DNA from: Amphiura filiformis
Lineage: Eukaryota; Echinodermata; Ophiuroidea; Amphilepidida; Amphiuridae
Direction: 5' to 3'
Assembly: GCF_039555335.1 (NCBI RefSeq)
Contig: NC_092641.1
Span: forward strand, 32,796,848 to 32,860,847
DNA length: 64,000 nucleotides
The translations under genes were made by a program, and so were the position numbers. Below are positions 34,540 to 45,711 of the stretch, piece by piece (positions within the stretch are counted from its first letter, which is position 1; every line of letters starts with the position of its first letter). A model generated the notes under the pieces. That model saw only the letters and a list, made by a program, of their open reading frames with translations. It ran no database searches and was not told the origin of the DNA.

Positions 34540-35241
34540 ATCACCATGGGGCGAAAAAGGTTCGTTTAAGGGGTATAAAGTCTATTGCGATATGGACACT
34601 GAAACAGGGGGTGGACTAATATATGATTCAACGGTTCTGTAGATTTCAGAAGAGCACAAGAATGGCTTCGGGAGTGGCGAAATGTGGTTAGGACTCGCAA
34701 TGCAGAATCGTCTTACGAGCGTATCGTGGATGCTCAGAGTTGAACTGACGAGTTTCAACGGCAGCTCGGCTTACGCACAATATGACGATTTTACCATTGG
34801 AGATGAACTTGCGTTAACATCTCTTGGTGAATACGCGGGAACGGCCGGGGACGCATTCAACACCAATCTGAACATGGCATTCACGACCATAAACCATGGA
34901 ATGCATAAACAGAGACAATGACAGATCATCTTGGTTACCGGCTCACGCTATTTTGGTATGCCTTCGATATTTTGTGTGGCGATTGTTTCGATCGTGGTTC
35001 ATTACTCAAGCGCGTGATCCCATTGACATAGTAACATTACGTAACTTCAATACTGAATTGTGCGGCTCGAAAATATGGCGGCGCTTGGTGCTACAGAAAC
35101 TTCAGTAAGTGTTATGACTCTATAACCTCAGTGGACTGTCAGGCATCTGTTGTGACCACTTGGAACGCTATCGTTTGGGACAAGTGGAAGCATCAAACAG
35201 CGATCAAAGCAGCCAAAATGAAAATCAAGCTCACAGACTAA
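34540..35241 (+). pseudogene. Broken fibrinogen-related gene copy
   Basis: Starts inside the FReD (ISPWGEKGSFK-like; the signal peptide and linker are absent). The WTVIQKR region is damaged by small deletions. The middle stays open (34682-34921: MWLGLAMQNRLT, AYAQYDDFTIGDE, AGTAGDAFNTNLNMAFTTIN). About 120 bp of foreign sequence interrupts it at roughly 34935-35055, before the C-terminal part (ATTWNAIVWDKWK-like, then the MKIKLTD end). Details such as SSAYAQYDDF and the sequence just after the stop match the 44.7-kb gene more than the adjacent 33.2-kb gene. Host-gene pseudogene; no intact start and several frame breaks. Confidence 0.88.
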
Positions 35242-37400
35242 CATTTTCGAAAATATCTTTTAGTGCTAAAATAATGGTACTTTGATGCAGTTTGTTAACA
35301 CATCCTATAACATCACTATAATTCAAAAACGACTTTAAAACATATAAACTTGTTTTAGTTTTGGTCAAAGCGTTGTAATAATTACATTTAAATATCGGTC
35401 TATATATAAAAGGTCTTGAAAACATTTTTAAAACATTTAAGAAAAACAACAACACTATATAACAAAGCAAAATTGTCAACGTTTTAAATTACATTTTGTT
35501 AGAACGTTTTGCGGCAAGTGTAAAAATGTTTTAAATGTTATTTTGAAAAACGTGTTATCCCCTTATATCCGATATTTAAACGTTTTCTGTAAACGTTTTG
35601 TGGTTTGTTGGAATTAAGATGTCTTTAACATAAAAGTGTATGAAAGAATGTTAATAGTAGTAGGCCTACTTAACTGAGTTGTTTGGGTATTTTAACACAA
35701 ACACACTGGTTGGGGGGAAAAATCAGCTATCATAAACTGTTTGAATTTTGACAATTGACCACACCTTTGTTGAAACTTAACTCCTGAATTTTCAAACCTT
35801 TCCACGGATTCAAATTTCAATTAATGATCTGTATTCGGAGTGGCAATCACTGTGCATCATCAGCGCATGAGGCCTCGTCATTGATAGATATTTGACTCCA
35901 TGGAACGGATCATGAAAGGAGCCTTCGTAAACTTGTTGTATTTCAAAAACCGGACCATTTAGTGTAAAAATTCAATAAAAATTCCCTTTAAAAGGGAAGA
36001 CCAGCCTCAATGCAGCAGAGGTCTTGTAAATAGTTTGGGTCGCCGTGAAAGGCATTTTTTAGGATCACGCTTACATCCATGTTACATGACAGTCCACCAA
36101 ACCATCAATGATGAGAACATGCACACCGAAACAGCAAAAAGCATTAACTCCTATATAACTCCTGTCAACTCTTTAATTCATTACTCCAAATTGTTCTGTA
36201 TTTTTGTCTTTACTGCTTTTTACCCATGCTTATTATTAAAATCAAGAAATACACTGCAGTTGTTAGTTAATTCGCTATGTAAACTCAACTTACATGCACA
36301 TTTTATTTTAAAATGATTTTATATTATTTCGCAATGTATAGTTTACTATAAAGTAGATAGTGGCAAGCACATGAAAAGGGACTGATCATTCACTACAATC
36401 TTCACTTTTAAACTGTATTTTTTTGAATGTGTTGATTGTTAGTCCGAAACTCCTGCAAAGCTACATGGACATGGCATCTTACCTACTCCATTCTGTAATA
36501 GTCTGCATTGTGTTTTCTCAGTCTTCAATCATTTTGTTGAATGTAATTTTATGAATCAAATAAAAAAAGATAGAAAGTGGCCTCACTTTAGTTATGTGTC
36601 ATTTTACAGTATTTATAATTTATAAAGTAAGACAATAATTTATTTATTTTCTGTAAGTGCATGTCAAACTATGGGATATATTGTTCAATATTATAGCTAA
36701 CCCCTAAAAACTTTATTTTCCATCGGATTTTTCCCGTTGAAAAGACAAAACTGATGTTAAAGATAGCAATAATATCATCAATAACATTTTGAGTCAATTT
36801 TATCCATAAAACGATACAGGATATAGATAGATAATTACTTTGACTTGAATGTGGTCCATATAATGAAGATTTTGATTCTACAACATTATTAGATCTGTTA
36901 TCAACATATCAATTATGCACTCACAGGCAACCAAACATCATGCTATATAGTCCACTGATATGACCTCGTTCCAGTGATCATTGCCCGCTAATTACTAATT
37001 GTTGACCATGTCATTTTTTTTGATATGCTGATTGCTGAACAAGTTTATGTTTATATACACTTCTAGTGCCCGTTTCTATTCATCGTTATGTATTCTTCTC
37101 CTGTGCATTATTTTCGCGAACTACCCTTCACAGCCCAAATTATATAAACCTGCACGCTAAACAATGCATTATCTAAAACCTGCACGCTAAACAATAGATT
37201 CTAGATAATACGTGCACGCTCAAATACTAGAAATACTACTTTCACATAACCATAAAGTAGAGTTAGGTGGCGCAGACACAGAGATCACATAACTATATAA
37301 TTGTCTGTTCGATATATATACCAACAAAAAGTACGAATATACATTCTGTGGTGTTAAAATGGTATAGTTACAAACGGTGTTCTATAATAGTGTACAATTA
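35242..37400. other. Intergenic, with AACGTTTT repeat
   Basis: 35300-35612 belongs to a repeat family rich in AACGTTTT/AAACGTT and ending gtttgttgg, also seen at 11946-12044, 45800-46405 and 46640-46895. The rest is AT-rich noncoding DNA. Confidence 0.55.
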
Positions 37401-37407
37401 CCGAATA

Positions 37408-37516
37408 AGGTGCAACTCGCTAGACTTGAGTCCAGTCCTCGTTTACGGAGTTTAGGATTAGGGTTTAGGGTTGGGATAGGGCAGTCTTGTAATAAGACTA
37501 GTAGAGTTGCACCCTT
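37408..37516. mobile_element. Small inverted-repeat element
   Basis: aaggtgcaactcgctagact at left, complement agactagtagagttgcaccctt at right with a few indels. ~110 bp. Confidence 0.55.
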
Positions 37517-37760
37517 GCAAATATCATTGTCATAAATTATGATTAATGACCTCAAATAAATCAAACATCAAATGAGAATAATCGAGCTTCTATTAATTAA
37601 AAGGGCCAAAAACAGGTGGATCATAATTATACAAGATGACACCATTGCAAAATATTCAGCATTTTACAAATGAAATACATGTAGGCCTATATCTAAAATA
37701 ACATAGCCGGGCCAGGAAACACACACTAGCGCATAATATCATGATCATGCTTTATAATAC

Positions 37761-37796
37761 CATAGGCCTTCAAACACATGTGTTTGAAGGCCTATG
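37761..37796. repeat. Perfect 36-bp palindrome
   Basis: CATAGGCCTTCAAACACA is followed directly by its exact complement, with no loop. It holds AGGCCT at both ends. Confidence 0.95.
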
Positions 37797-38206
37797 ATAA
37801 TACTGAACAAATTGTTAAATCCCAATGTCGTGTGTTTTAATATAAGTAGTTCAAATTATAGAGCTATAAAGTCCAGTTGATATTCACCGTAGTACTAGTC
37901 TGACATCTAAATCGATCGTTTCCAACTGGTTCAGTGCTCTCTGTGTTCGAAACCACGATATTAAATGATCACAACATAAAGTCAAGTCAATGCGTGAATA
38001 AGTTACCTAAGTATGACGTATGGCGCAATCGATACCATTGATTACAGGGATTGATTTTCTTTACCAGTTAAATGCTACGTAGCTGGTCAATGTCCTGACG
38101 GTGTTTTTAAAATGTAAGATATTTTCCTAATATTAAAACTAATATAATGAATGCAGCAATTAATATTGCCTATTGTTTTAATAGGCCTACACTCAAAGTG
38201 TATGAC

Positions 38207-38364
38207 GGATAATGTACTCGTGCAAATGCATTCGTCAAGATAATTGCACTTGCCATGGAGTTATTGCATTTAGCTTTCGAGCCTATCGGCTCTCAAGCTA
38301 AATGCAATAACTCCACGGCGCGTGCGATTATCTTGACGAATGCATTACACTCAGTTCATTATCC
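38207..38364. mobile_element. ~158-bp palindromic element
   Basis: ggataatg and aatgcattcgtcaa arms, then gataatt, ggagttattgcatttagct and gagcc pair with their complements around a centre near 38285. Its aatgcattcgtcaa motif equals the ends of the 3.65-kb inverted-repeat unit at 59331. Confidence 0.85.
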
Positions 38365-38814
38365 TTATCATAATAGGCCTAACCTATATATGATAACTTT
38401 TTAAGTCATAATTAATTCAAACATAACTTTGGCAATACTCAATTGTTTTCGTTCGTTGAAACGACAAAACATACTTTCTTTTCCTTGCCAATCGAATTAG
38501 CAGACATCAAAAACATTTCCACCACAAGAAGTAAAACAAATAATTCATACCAATAGAAGAAGGCTATGATCTTAGCTAATCTTTAGTGTACACAAATCCC
38601 ATCTCAGAATTAGATACCCTATGCGGGGCTGGCGAAAAGTATGTCACAGCTGATATATTCCTCAACCCGGCACATCGGGTGTTATGTTAAGTTTAAAAAC
38701 AAGGCGGTTCTCGAACCACCAGTCTCGCCTGCTTTCGTGACCGCCTGCTTTTGCGATTACTTTTGGTAGAGGTAAATGAATTTGGCGGTTATCGGCTGGG
38801 CACGATTATCTGGC

Positions 38815-39800
38815 TGATGGTTACTGTACCCACCAAGTTTCATGCCCATGCAACAGTTTTTACTAATATGACCTCAGATGACCCATGGTGACCCTGAAAT
38901 GACCTTCCAAAAATTTGGCTCTAAATGTTGACTGTACCCACTAAGTTTCATGCCCATACAACAGTTTTTACTTTGACTTCAAATGACCCCTGGTGGCCTC
39001 GAAATGACCTCCAAAAATGTGGCTTTAAATGTTAACTGTACCCACCAAGTTTCATGCCCATACGACAGTTTTTACTAATTTTACCTCAGATGACCCCTGG
39101 TGACTCCGAAATGACCTTCTAAAAGTTTGGTTTTAAATGTTGACTGTACCCACCAAATTTCATAACTTCATGCCCATACGACAATTTTTACTAATTTGAC
39201 CTCAGATGACCCCTGGTGACCCCGAAATGACCTTCCAAAAATTTGGCTTTAAATGTTGACTGTACCCACCAAGTTTCATGCCCATCTGACAGTTGTTACT
39301 AATTTGACCTCAGATGACCCTGGTAACCTCAAAATGACCTTCCAAAATTTGGCTTTAAATGTTGACTGTACCCACCAAGTTTCATGCCCATCCGACAGTT
39401 TTACTAATTTGACCTCAGATGACTCCTGGTGACCCCGAAATGACCTTCCAAAAATTTGGCTTGAAATATTGACTGTACGCACCAAGTTTCATGCCCATAC
39501 GACAGTTTTTAATAACTTGACCTCAATGACCCCTGGGTGACCTCGGATGACCCCGAAATGACCTTTCAAAAATTTGACTCTAAATGTTGACTGAACCCAA
39601 CAAGTTTCATGCCCATATGACAGTTTTTAGTAGTTTGACCTCAGATGACCCCTAGGTGACCCCGGATGACCCCAAAATGACCGTCGCAAAATTTGGCTCT
39701 AAATGTTGACTGTACCCACCCAGTTTCATGCCCATACAGCAGGTTTTGCTAATTTGACCTCAGATGACCCCTGGATGACCTTGGGTGACCTTGACCACTA
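38815..39800. repeat. Satellite: nine ~105-118-bp tandem units
   Basis: Units start at about 38820, 38928, 39033, 39138, 39254, 39361, 39468, 39585 and 39704, each with actgtacccaccaagtttca, tgcccatacgacagttttta and a run of TGACC motifs; a degenerate tenth follows at 39825. Open frames on either strand here are by-products. Confidence 0.95.
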
Positions 39801-40568
39801 ACCAATACAAACTTGTTCAGTCTGGGGTCAAGATGCACCCACCCACCAAGTTTGAGGAACGTGCGTAAAACAACTCGGCTTCGCCTCGTTGTTTTACTTA
39901 AAATAATGATGTCGCCCGTGTTATATGAAACGATAGATGCACTCCAGCGGCTAAAAACAATACCTTTATTCTCTAAGTACAACTCATTGTTGCTAATGTT
40001 AAACTTGTCAAAGTGATTGTGATTGTATGATGAAGCATGATATGGTGTCCACTTCATTTACTTACGTCATAGCCCGCTGCCTTGACAATTAATTTCGCTT
40101 CAAACGGAGGAAAAACACGTACGAGCCCGAACTTTACCCACACAATTTCAAGAAATACGCATAAAAAATTGCAACGAGATAAACTTGTTTTTGCAATAGA
40201 CATACCCTTTAATAAGCACATACCGTATTTCCAAAATAGAACCAGTCTATATTAATATGATTCACTATACACTCAGAACGCTATTTGCTGTAGAAGTGAC
40301 GTAAGGCTACCATAGCAATAGATTAATACAATATTTGAATAGATCGCCCTGCACTACAACGTTCAAGCAGCACCTATTACATTGAACCATAGATATCAAA
40401 GAAATACTAATCACTCGCACGTATAATGCGGCCCATACACGATCAATTTGATTGATCAATATCAAAGACCCTAGATGCAAGAGTGGATACAAAATCTACC
40501 ACTGCGCACTGTAACACACGAACATAATAGTGATTTTATTGTCCAAACATCTATAAAATCAAACTATA
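39801..40568. other. Intergenic, no gene recognised
   Basis: AT-rich, noncoding apart from the degenerate satellite edge. Confidence 0.5.
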
Positions 40569-41233
40569 ATTTGGTTCACCTCAAGTTTGGTAGTGACGTC
40601 AATACTACTTCGCGTTTGCGCCGCAAGCATGTCAACAAACCGCCAATGTACATGTGCGTGTACACTCAGGATGTTTAAAGCCATATTATAACATTTTCAT
40701 ACAAAATAGATTAGCATTTCTTTGCCATAAAATGTTAGTTTTTACTGTCAGATATATCCCCTTTTATTGTTGAGCCGAACAACTACGGCAGAGCAAAGAA
40801 AATTGGAATTTACTACCAGCGCATATATATATATGTCGCCAATACGTACCACGTTCGGTCATGTTATGGTACGGCCCTTTGTTGTGTAGATCACCGTCGC
40901 GCACGCCGTGTACGTACTGTGTGTTATGAACATCGTGTATATGCGTTCAACTAATAATTCCATCGTAATAATAAAACGCTGATTCAGGCGTTTTATTCAA
41001 AATCTCGGATTTTGACAAAACTACAGCACCTAGAGTCTTGATTTTTTCAGGGTATATTGGTTTAATAAAGTACAATATAATCGTGTGAAAAATTAATTTT
41101 AAAAAATCAGTGAAGGCGTCCTCCTCAGCAAATGTTATAATATGGCTAAAACTTTACGCGCGCGATTTGAAACTGCGGCGAGCGAAATACGCACATAGGC
41201 CTACGTCACTACCAAACTTGAGATGAACCAAAA
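40569..41233. mobile_element. ~665-bp inverted-repeat element
   Basis: Left ATTTGGTTCACCTCAAGTTT and right (inverted) TTTGGTTCATCTCAAGTTTG, through ggtagtgacgt. A subterminal gccatattataacatttt also pairs with aaatgttataatatggc. No coding capacity. Confidence 0.75.
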
Positions 41234-41454
41234 TATATGTCTATTGTTCTATTGTGTCCGATTTGAGCGCTGACATTGGAAAATGTTGCCAATCAATATT
41301 CATAAGAGTGTACATTCAACGTCCAATTTTCGACATTGGGTGACTTGTGCTTGGCAGGTGTGAAATACATCTGACTGGGCGTTTTAATTACCGTACGTAA
41401 CGCATAAAGGCATTGACATCATCGAATGGCTGCCTATATAGTGCTGGTAGTGTT

Positions 41455-41680
41455 AAGGTTCGTTCATACTACCACCGCATTTGCGATGCGTTGCTTTGCG
41501 ATGCCGATATATCGATTACTTTTGCCGCAACTCGACGCAACTCGTCGCATTTCCAAGTTAAAATGTATTTAATTTCATTGCGATATCGCAATGCAGTAGT
41601 TTGCAGTACGATGCAGTGCGGCAACGCACCGCATCGCAAAGCAACGCATCGCAAATGCGGTGGTAGTATGAACGAACCTT
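41455..41680. mobile_element. 226-bp PIF/Harbinger-like MITE with perfect 50-bp ends
   Basis: 41455-41504 and 41631-41680 are exact complements for 50 bp (starts AAGGTTCGTTCATACTACCA). Taking AGGTTCG as the end gives TTA on both sides, the 3-bp duplication typical of PIF/Harbinger. Zero mismatches suggest recent insertion. Confidence 0.9.
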
Positions 41681-41699
41681 TAGGCCTATGTGGGAAGGG

Positions 41700-42045
41700 G
41701 GGAGGGCTGTATTTAGTTTCTATAATAATTATTATAAGGCCTACATTTATTTGTTATTCCCTTCTTTTCCTTTTTCTGTACCTATTATTTCCCTATTCAC
41801 TCCGTCTTCTTTTCTCCCTTCCCTTCTCCATCTGTTTGTCCCCTCTCATTCGTATCATTTTCCTTAACTTTCTATTTATTTACTTCTATTTATTTATTTC
41901 TCTTCATTTCTTCCTCTTTCTCTCTTCCTCCAATCCCCCTCTCATTCTTCATATCCCTTTCTCCACTTCTTCCTCCCTCATCCCCTCCCAAGACCTCTCA
42001 CAGAAGAGCTGCCCCTTCTGTACGTCACTGTTTATGCCAATCTCC
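41700..42045. other. Pyrimidine-rich stretch
   Basis: A CT-rich run (ctcccttcccttctcc type) that makes a 216-codon frame (41413-42063); judged noncoding. Confidence 0.6.
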
Positions 42046-42716
42046 TTAAGGGGTGGGGTATGAACGTTTGGACATTATTTATTGTGGGACATTAGAGCAC
42101 ATCAGACATATCGAATTGCATTCTGAATACGAAGAATGTCCTTCTGATATCAAATGATTTTGATTTTTGAAATTTGCAATGTAATACACATTTTATGGCA
42201 AATCATTAAAAATTGATATTTTTGATATTTAACAGTACTCGAAGTAAACTTTATAAATCTGATGATTTATACTTAAGGTGTATGTAGGCATGGTAGGTGC
42301 GATGAAAAGCCGACGATCAATTGAAAATTTTGACCTTTCATATTGAAGATATGGATTTTTTCCCAAAACACAAAAAAAATTAGGTCTTTTGGGAAAAAAA
42401 TCCATATCTTCAATATGAAAGGTCAAAATTTTCAATTGATCGTCGGCTTTTCCTCCCAGCTACATACACTTTAAGAATATGTCATTAGATTTATAAAATT
42501 TACTTCGAGGACTGTTATATAATAAAAATGTGAAAATATCTAATTTTAATAATTTGTCATAAAATTTGTATTATATCGTAATTTCAAAAATGAAAATTAT
42601 TTAATATCAGAAAGACATTCTTCGTATTCAGAATGCAATTCGATATGTCTGATGTGCTCTCATGTCCCACAAAAATACTGTCGAAACGCTCAAAACGCTC
42701 ATTCCAGATCCCTTAA
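42046..42716. mobile_element. TTAA-flanked fold-back element, uninterrupted copy
   Basis: 671 bp, almost one large palindrome centred near 42385: each half contains acatcagacatatcgaattg, ctgaatacgaagaatg, and aaaagccgacgatcaattg or complements. TTAA at both ends. Same family as 19871-20783. Confidence 0.9.
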
Positions 42717-44460
42717 TAAATAAAATAAAATGTCAATTTGTGAAACAACTTTTATATAGGCTTTATATACCGGTACAATGGAAGCTACATGAGGAGGGCT
42801 ACAGCCGACATGGGCTGACGTAGCCAGCAAGGCAAGGCAAGGCATACCAGTACTTATTATATGTTACATGTATAAGTAGCTATTACCATTATACAATAGG
42901 CCTACTATAGACATGCGGACATGGCAGCCTTATTACATTCTGATGTGTAATGGATCAGTAAGCGCATTCAATTTATTCAAATGAAGCACCTAAAGTCAAC
43001 GAACTGTACATCGGCGGCTAATATGTGCCTTTTGTGCTTATGGCTACTCAATCACACCCTTAGGTTGTATGGTAACAAAAGGTACTTTTCGTTCCAGTAG
43101 GCGCTTTCATGCGACTTTCGTTTGATCACTTATTGACAGTAGCCTGCTAGGTAAAGCGTTAATACACTGTCAGGTCAGCTTACCGATTTAATGGCGGAAG
43201 CCCTTTGTCCCGAACAAAAGGTATACCTTTCGATGAATAGCTTGTCGGAAATCAAAGCGGCACAAGTGAACAATGCGTTACATAATCTATTGCTTCCCCA
43301 TCTTTAATAGCTCCATGGGAATAAGTATTGGACACAACACTGGTATTTCATTGATAAGGTTACCCATGCGTCTACAAGCCGCTTGTAGTACTGACGTTTG
43401 TATGAACTTTACAAGTAGCCTATACATTTAAGGATACGATACACGATTTACCGACAAGTTACTCATTTCGGAATGCGATCATGAATTTTGAAGGAAAAAA
43501 AAAGATTCCACAGGCTTCGATGGGACTCGAACCAACGATTTCAAGCATCATTGATTATCAGTCCCGGTCTTTACCGCTCGGCCACGGAGGCAGATGATCA
43601 GTGGGGATAATAAAAGATAAATCTCATAATGCTATTTTTAGTCTTTTGTTTACATAAAAATGATGCATTTTGTAAAGACAGATTGGCCGTTTTATGCATA
43701 AATAGTCCGGACGTTTGGAAAAGGCCTCAACCAAATAATAAAGACACTGATACCATGATGAAATTGCATAAGTCGGGGAATATCTGCGTCGCAGTTTTTT
43801 GTTTTGATTTTAGGAATTTGACCTTAAAATTTACGACGTTAAGTTATCATTCGAAATCAACAAAAGACATTTCAGCAGTATATGGCCATATTCTTTCTCT
43901 GGAGTGTTTTGAACATGTATGTGAAATAGCTTCAACAATGGTTCGCTGCATAATGGTAAAAACAGCCTTGACCTGAAAAAGGGCGAGAGGTGCCATATTT
44001 ACGGATTCAGGCTAAATTCAAAATTGGTATAAAACGTTTGGTTTTAATTGATTACAAAATTAATTTTTGTCATTAAAAGAAAGTGTGTCTGGCGTGAATT
44101 ACACTACAATTTTTATTCCTAGGGCTCTTTGATTTCTTCAAATATTTTTTATAATGATAGAGTGAATTCCCTGGCACTCTATAATTACGCACGAAAGACT
44201 TTTTCAATGTTCAGACCAGACAGTGAAAATCCCTTTATCATGACTTTTGGTCAAAAAAGGTCCAAATTTTGGGAAGAAAGTCCACTTTTTCAAAATCAGC
44301 AACCCCCCCCAAATCCTGCGTACGGGCCTGTTTATTATACTCAGTACCCCAGTGTGCACTGTATTGCAGGGGAAACGAGCTCAACTCCCTCGACCCCGCG
44401 GCCCGATACATGCATTTGAGATACCGTATGCCATGCCACAGGCTTACATGTCAGTGCGGC
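42717..44460. other. Intergenic, mostly unexplained
   Basis: Contains a tRNA-like sequence (43513-43591). A 115-codon frame at 43629-43976 has no features of a known family. Nothing else recognised. Confidence 0.4.
43513..43591 (-). tRNA. tRNA-like sequence (Leu/Ser type), probably a pseudogene
   Basis: Minus strand GCCTCCGTGGCCGAGCGGTA resembles a type II tRNA 5' half with A box; GGTTCGAGTCCC is a good B box. The anticodon stem, T stem and acceptor stem each have mismatches, so decoding function is doubtful. It could also be a SINE head. Confidence 0.35.
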
Positions 44461-44694
44461 ATATTCAGAGAAATTGGACGAGGCCTTGATCAAGGCTATT
44501 GAAAACCAGGGTTGAAACACGAATTATTTTAGCTCAATCTCTACCAGGTATTATTATAGGCCTACTAGTATATGGTACAAATCGGTACATGACTATATGT
44601 TTCCATTTCCTTAAATAACAACAGTATAACGAGTCTTTCACTCATATAAATAAGGATCAAATACATATTCCTTACTCAACGCTTAATCATAACC
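44461..44694 (+). promoter_or_regulatory. Promoter of second intact fibrinogen-related gene
   Basis: TATAAATA at 44645-44652, 50 bp before the ATG. Contains the same ordered blocks as 33001-33248: the GGCCTTGATCAAGGC palindrome (44482-44497, last base changed), a caatctctaccag block, a gtttcca-ttcctta block, and cattccttactcaacg just before the start. Conservation over ~240 bp with the paralogue supports shared regulation. Confidence 0.6.
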
Positions 44695-45711
44695 ATGACA
44701 GGACGTTACCACAGCCCAAAGTCGGCAATATGTGGAGGCCTAGACCTACTTCTCATAGTTCTCAACATTTCTCAATACGAATGTTACACGCACAAGAGAG
44801 ATTTGATGCCTCAAATTACCAACATCCTCTCTGATGGACTACGAGAGGAATTAAAACAAACGCAACTCCTGGACAACATCACGGCGACGTGCACATCAGC
44901 AGAGTTGGGCGTTCCCAGAGTCATCGATTTGTTAGAAAATCAGGCCCAGCATCTTGCAAATATCTCGGTCATTGTTGCTCATGAGCAAGCAAAACAGACC
45001 CAACTTCTAGAGACCATTTCAGTCGCTCTCGAAAAGTTGCTATCGCGGAATTTTCCATTTACTGCACGTGACTGTTCTGGTATTGCCTCGCAGGGTCCAT
45101 ACCGAAGCGGAATCTACACGATCTCACCATGGGACGAACAAGGTTCTTTTAAAGTTTATTGCGATATGGACACTGTCGGAGGCGGAGAGGGATGGACTGT
45201 GATTCAGAAAAGATTTGACGGTTCTGTAGATTTCAGTGGCGGATGGGAAGAGTACAAGAATGGCTTCGGGGATATCAATGGCGAAATGTGGTTAGGACTC
45301 GCTAAGCTGAATCGTCTTACGAGCGTTGGATCGTGGATGCTCAGAGTTGAATTGACGGGCTTTAACGACAGCTCGGCTTACGCACAATATGACGATTTTG
45401 CCATTGGTGATGAATCCACTAACTTTGCGTTAACATCTCTTGGTAAATACGCGGGAACAGCCGGGAACGCATTCAACACCAAGCATCTGAACATGGCATT
45501 TACGACCATAAACAGAGACAATGACAGATCATCCAGCAATTGTGCTCGAACATATGGCGGCGCTTGGTGGTACAATAAGTGCTATGACTCTAACCTCAAT
45601 GGACCGTACCTGACTTCTGCAGCGACTACTTGGAACGCTATCGTTTGGGACTCGTGGAAGGCCAAAACAGCGCTCAAAGCAACCGAAATGAAAATCAAGC
45701 TCATCGAGTAA
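44695..45711 (+). CDS. Secreted fibrinogen-related (ficolin-like) protein, 338 aa, single exon
   Basis: Paralogue of the 33.2-kb gene. Residues ~12-26 (ICGGLDLLLIVLNIS) are the signal sequence. Residues ~30-123 are a helical-looking linker, about 15 residues longer, in which a KQTQLL(D/E) segment occurs twice (EELKQTQLLDNIT and EQAKQTQLLETIS), suggesting a small internal duplication or coiled coil. The FReD runs from ~124 (ARDCSGIA) to 338 with CDMDT, GGWEEYKNGFG, MWLGLAKLNRLTS, NRDNDRSSSNC, WWYNKC and NLNGPYLTS. All expected FReD cysteines are present. Intronless, TATA box 50 bp upstream. Probably secreted and oligomeric; ligand unknown. Confidence 0.93.
   Translation: MTGRYHSPKSAICGGLDLLLIVLNISQYECYTHKRDLMPQITNILSDGLREELKQTQLLDNITATCTSAELGVPRVIDLLENQAQHLANISVIVAHEQAKQTQLLETISVALEKLLSRNFPFTARDCSGIASQGPYRSGIYTISPWDEQGSFKVYCDMDTVGGGEGWTVIQKRFDGSVDFSGGWEEYKNGFGDINGEMWLGLAKLNRLTSVGSWMLRVELTGFNDSSAYAQYDDFAIGDESTNFALTSLGKYAGTAGNAFNTKHLNMAFTTINRDNDRSSSNCARTYGGAWWYNKCYDSNLNGPYLTSAATTWNAIVWDSWKAKTALKATEMKIKLIE

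Noticed and set aside
37451-37475. Telomere-like ttaggattagggtttagggtt
   Set aside because: Only a few imperfect units; not an array.
38815-39800. CRISPR-like array
   Set aside because: Units are contiguous and degenerate without unique spacers, in an animal genome; it is a satellite.
39276-40057. Minus-strand frames across the satellite
   Set aside because: Periodic peptide simply follows the ~110-bp tandem unit.
41413-42063. 216-codon open frame
   Set aside because: Runs through a MITE with perfect inverted ends and then a CT-rich low-complexity tract; the peptide is Phe/Leu/Ser/Pro-rich with no domain.
43513-43591. Functional tRNA gene
   Set aside because: Good A and B boxes but mismatched acceptor, anticodon and T stems; kept only as a tRNA-like relic.
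43629-43976. 115-codon frame
   Set aside because: No recognisable motif, signal sequence or splice partner; composition like the flanking noncoding DNA. Left as unexplained.
44129-44502. Overlapping frames just before the second fibrinogen gene
   Set aside because: C-tract repeat sequence; three frames open at once with no motif.
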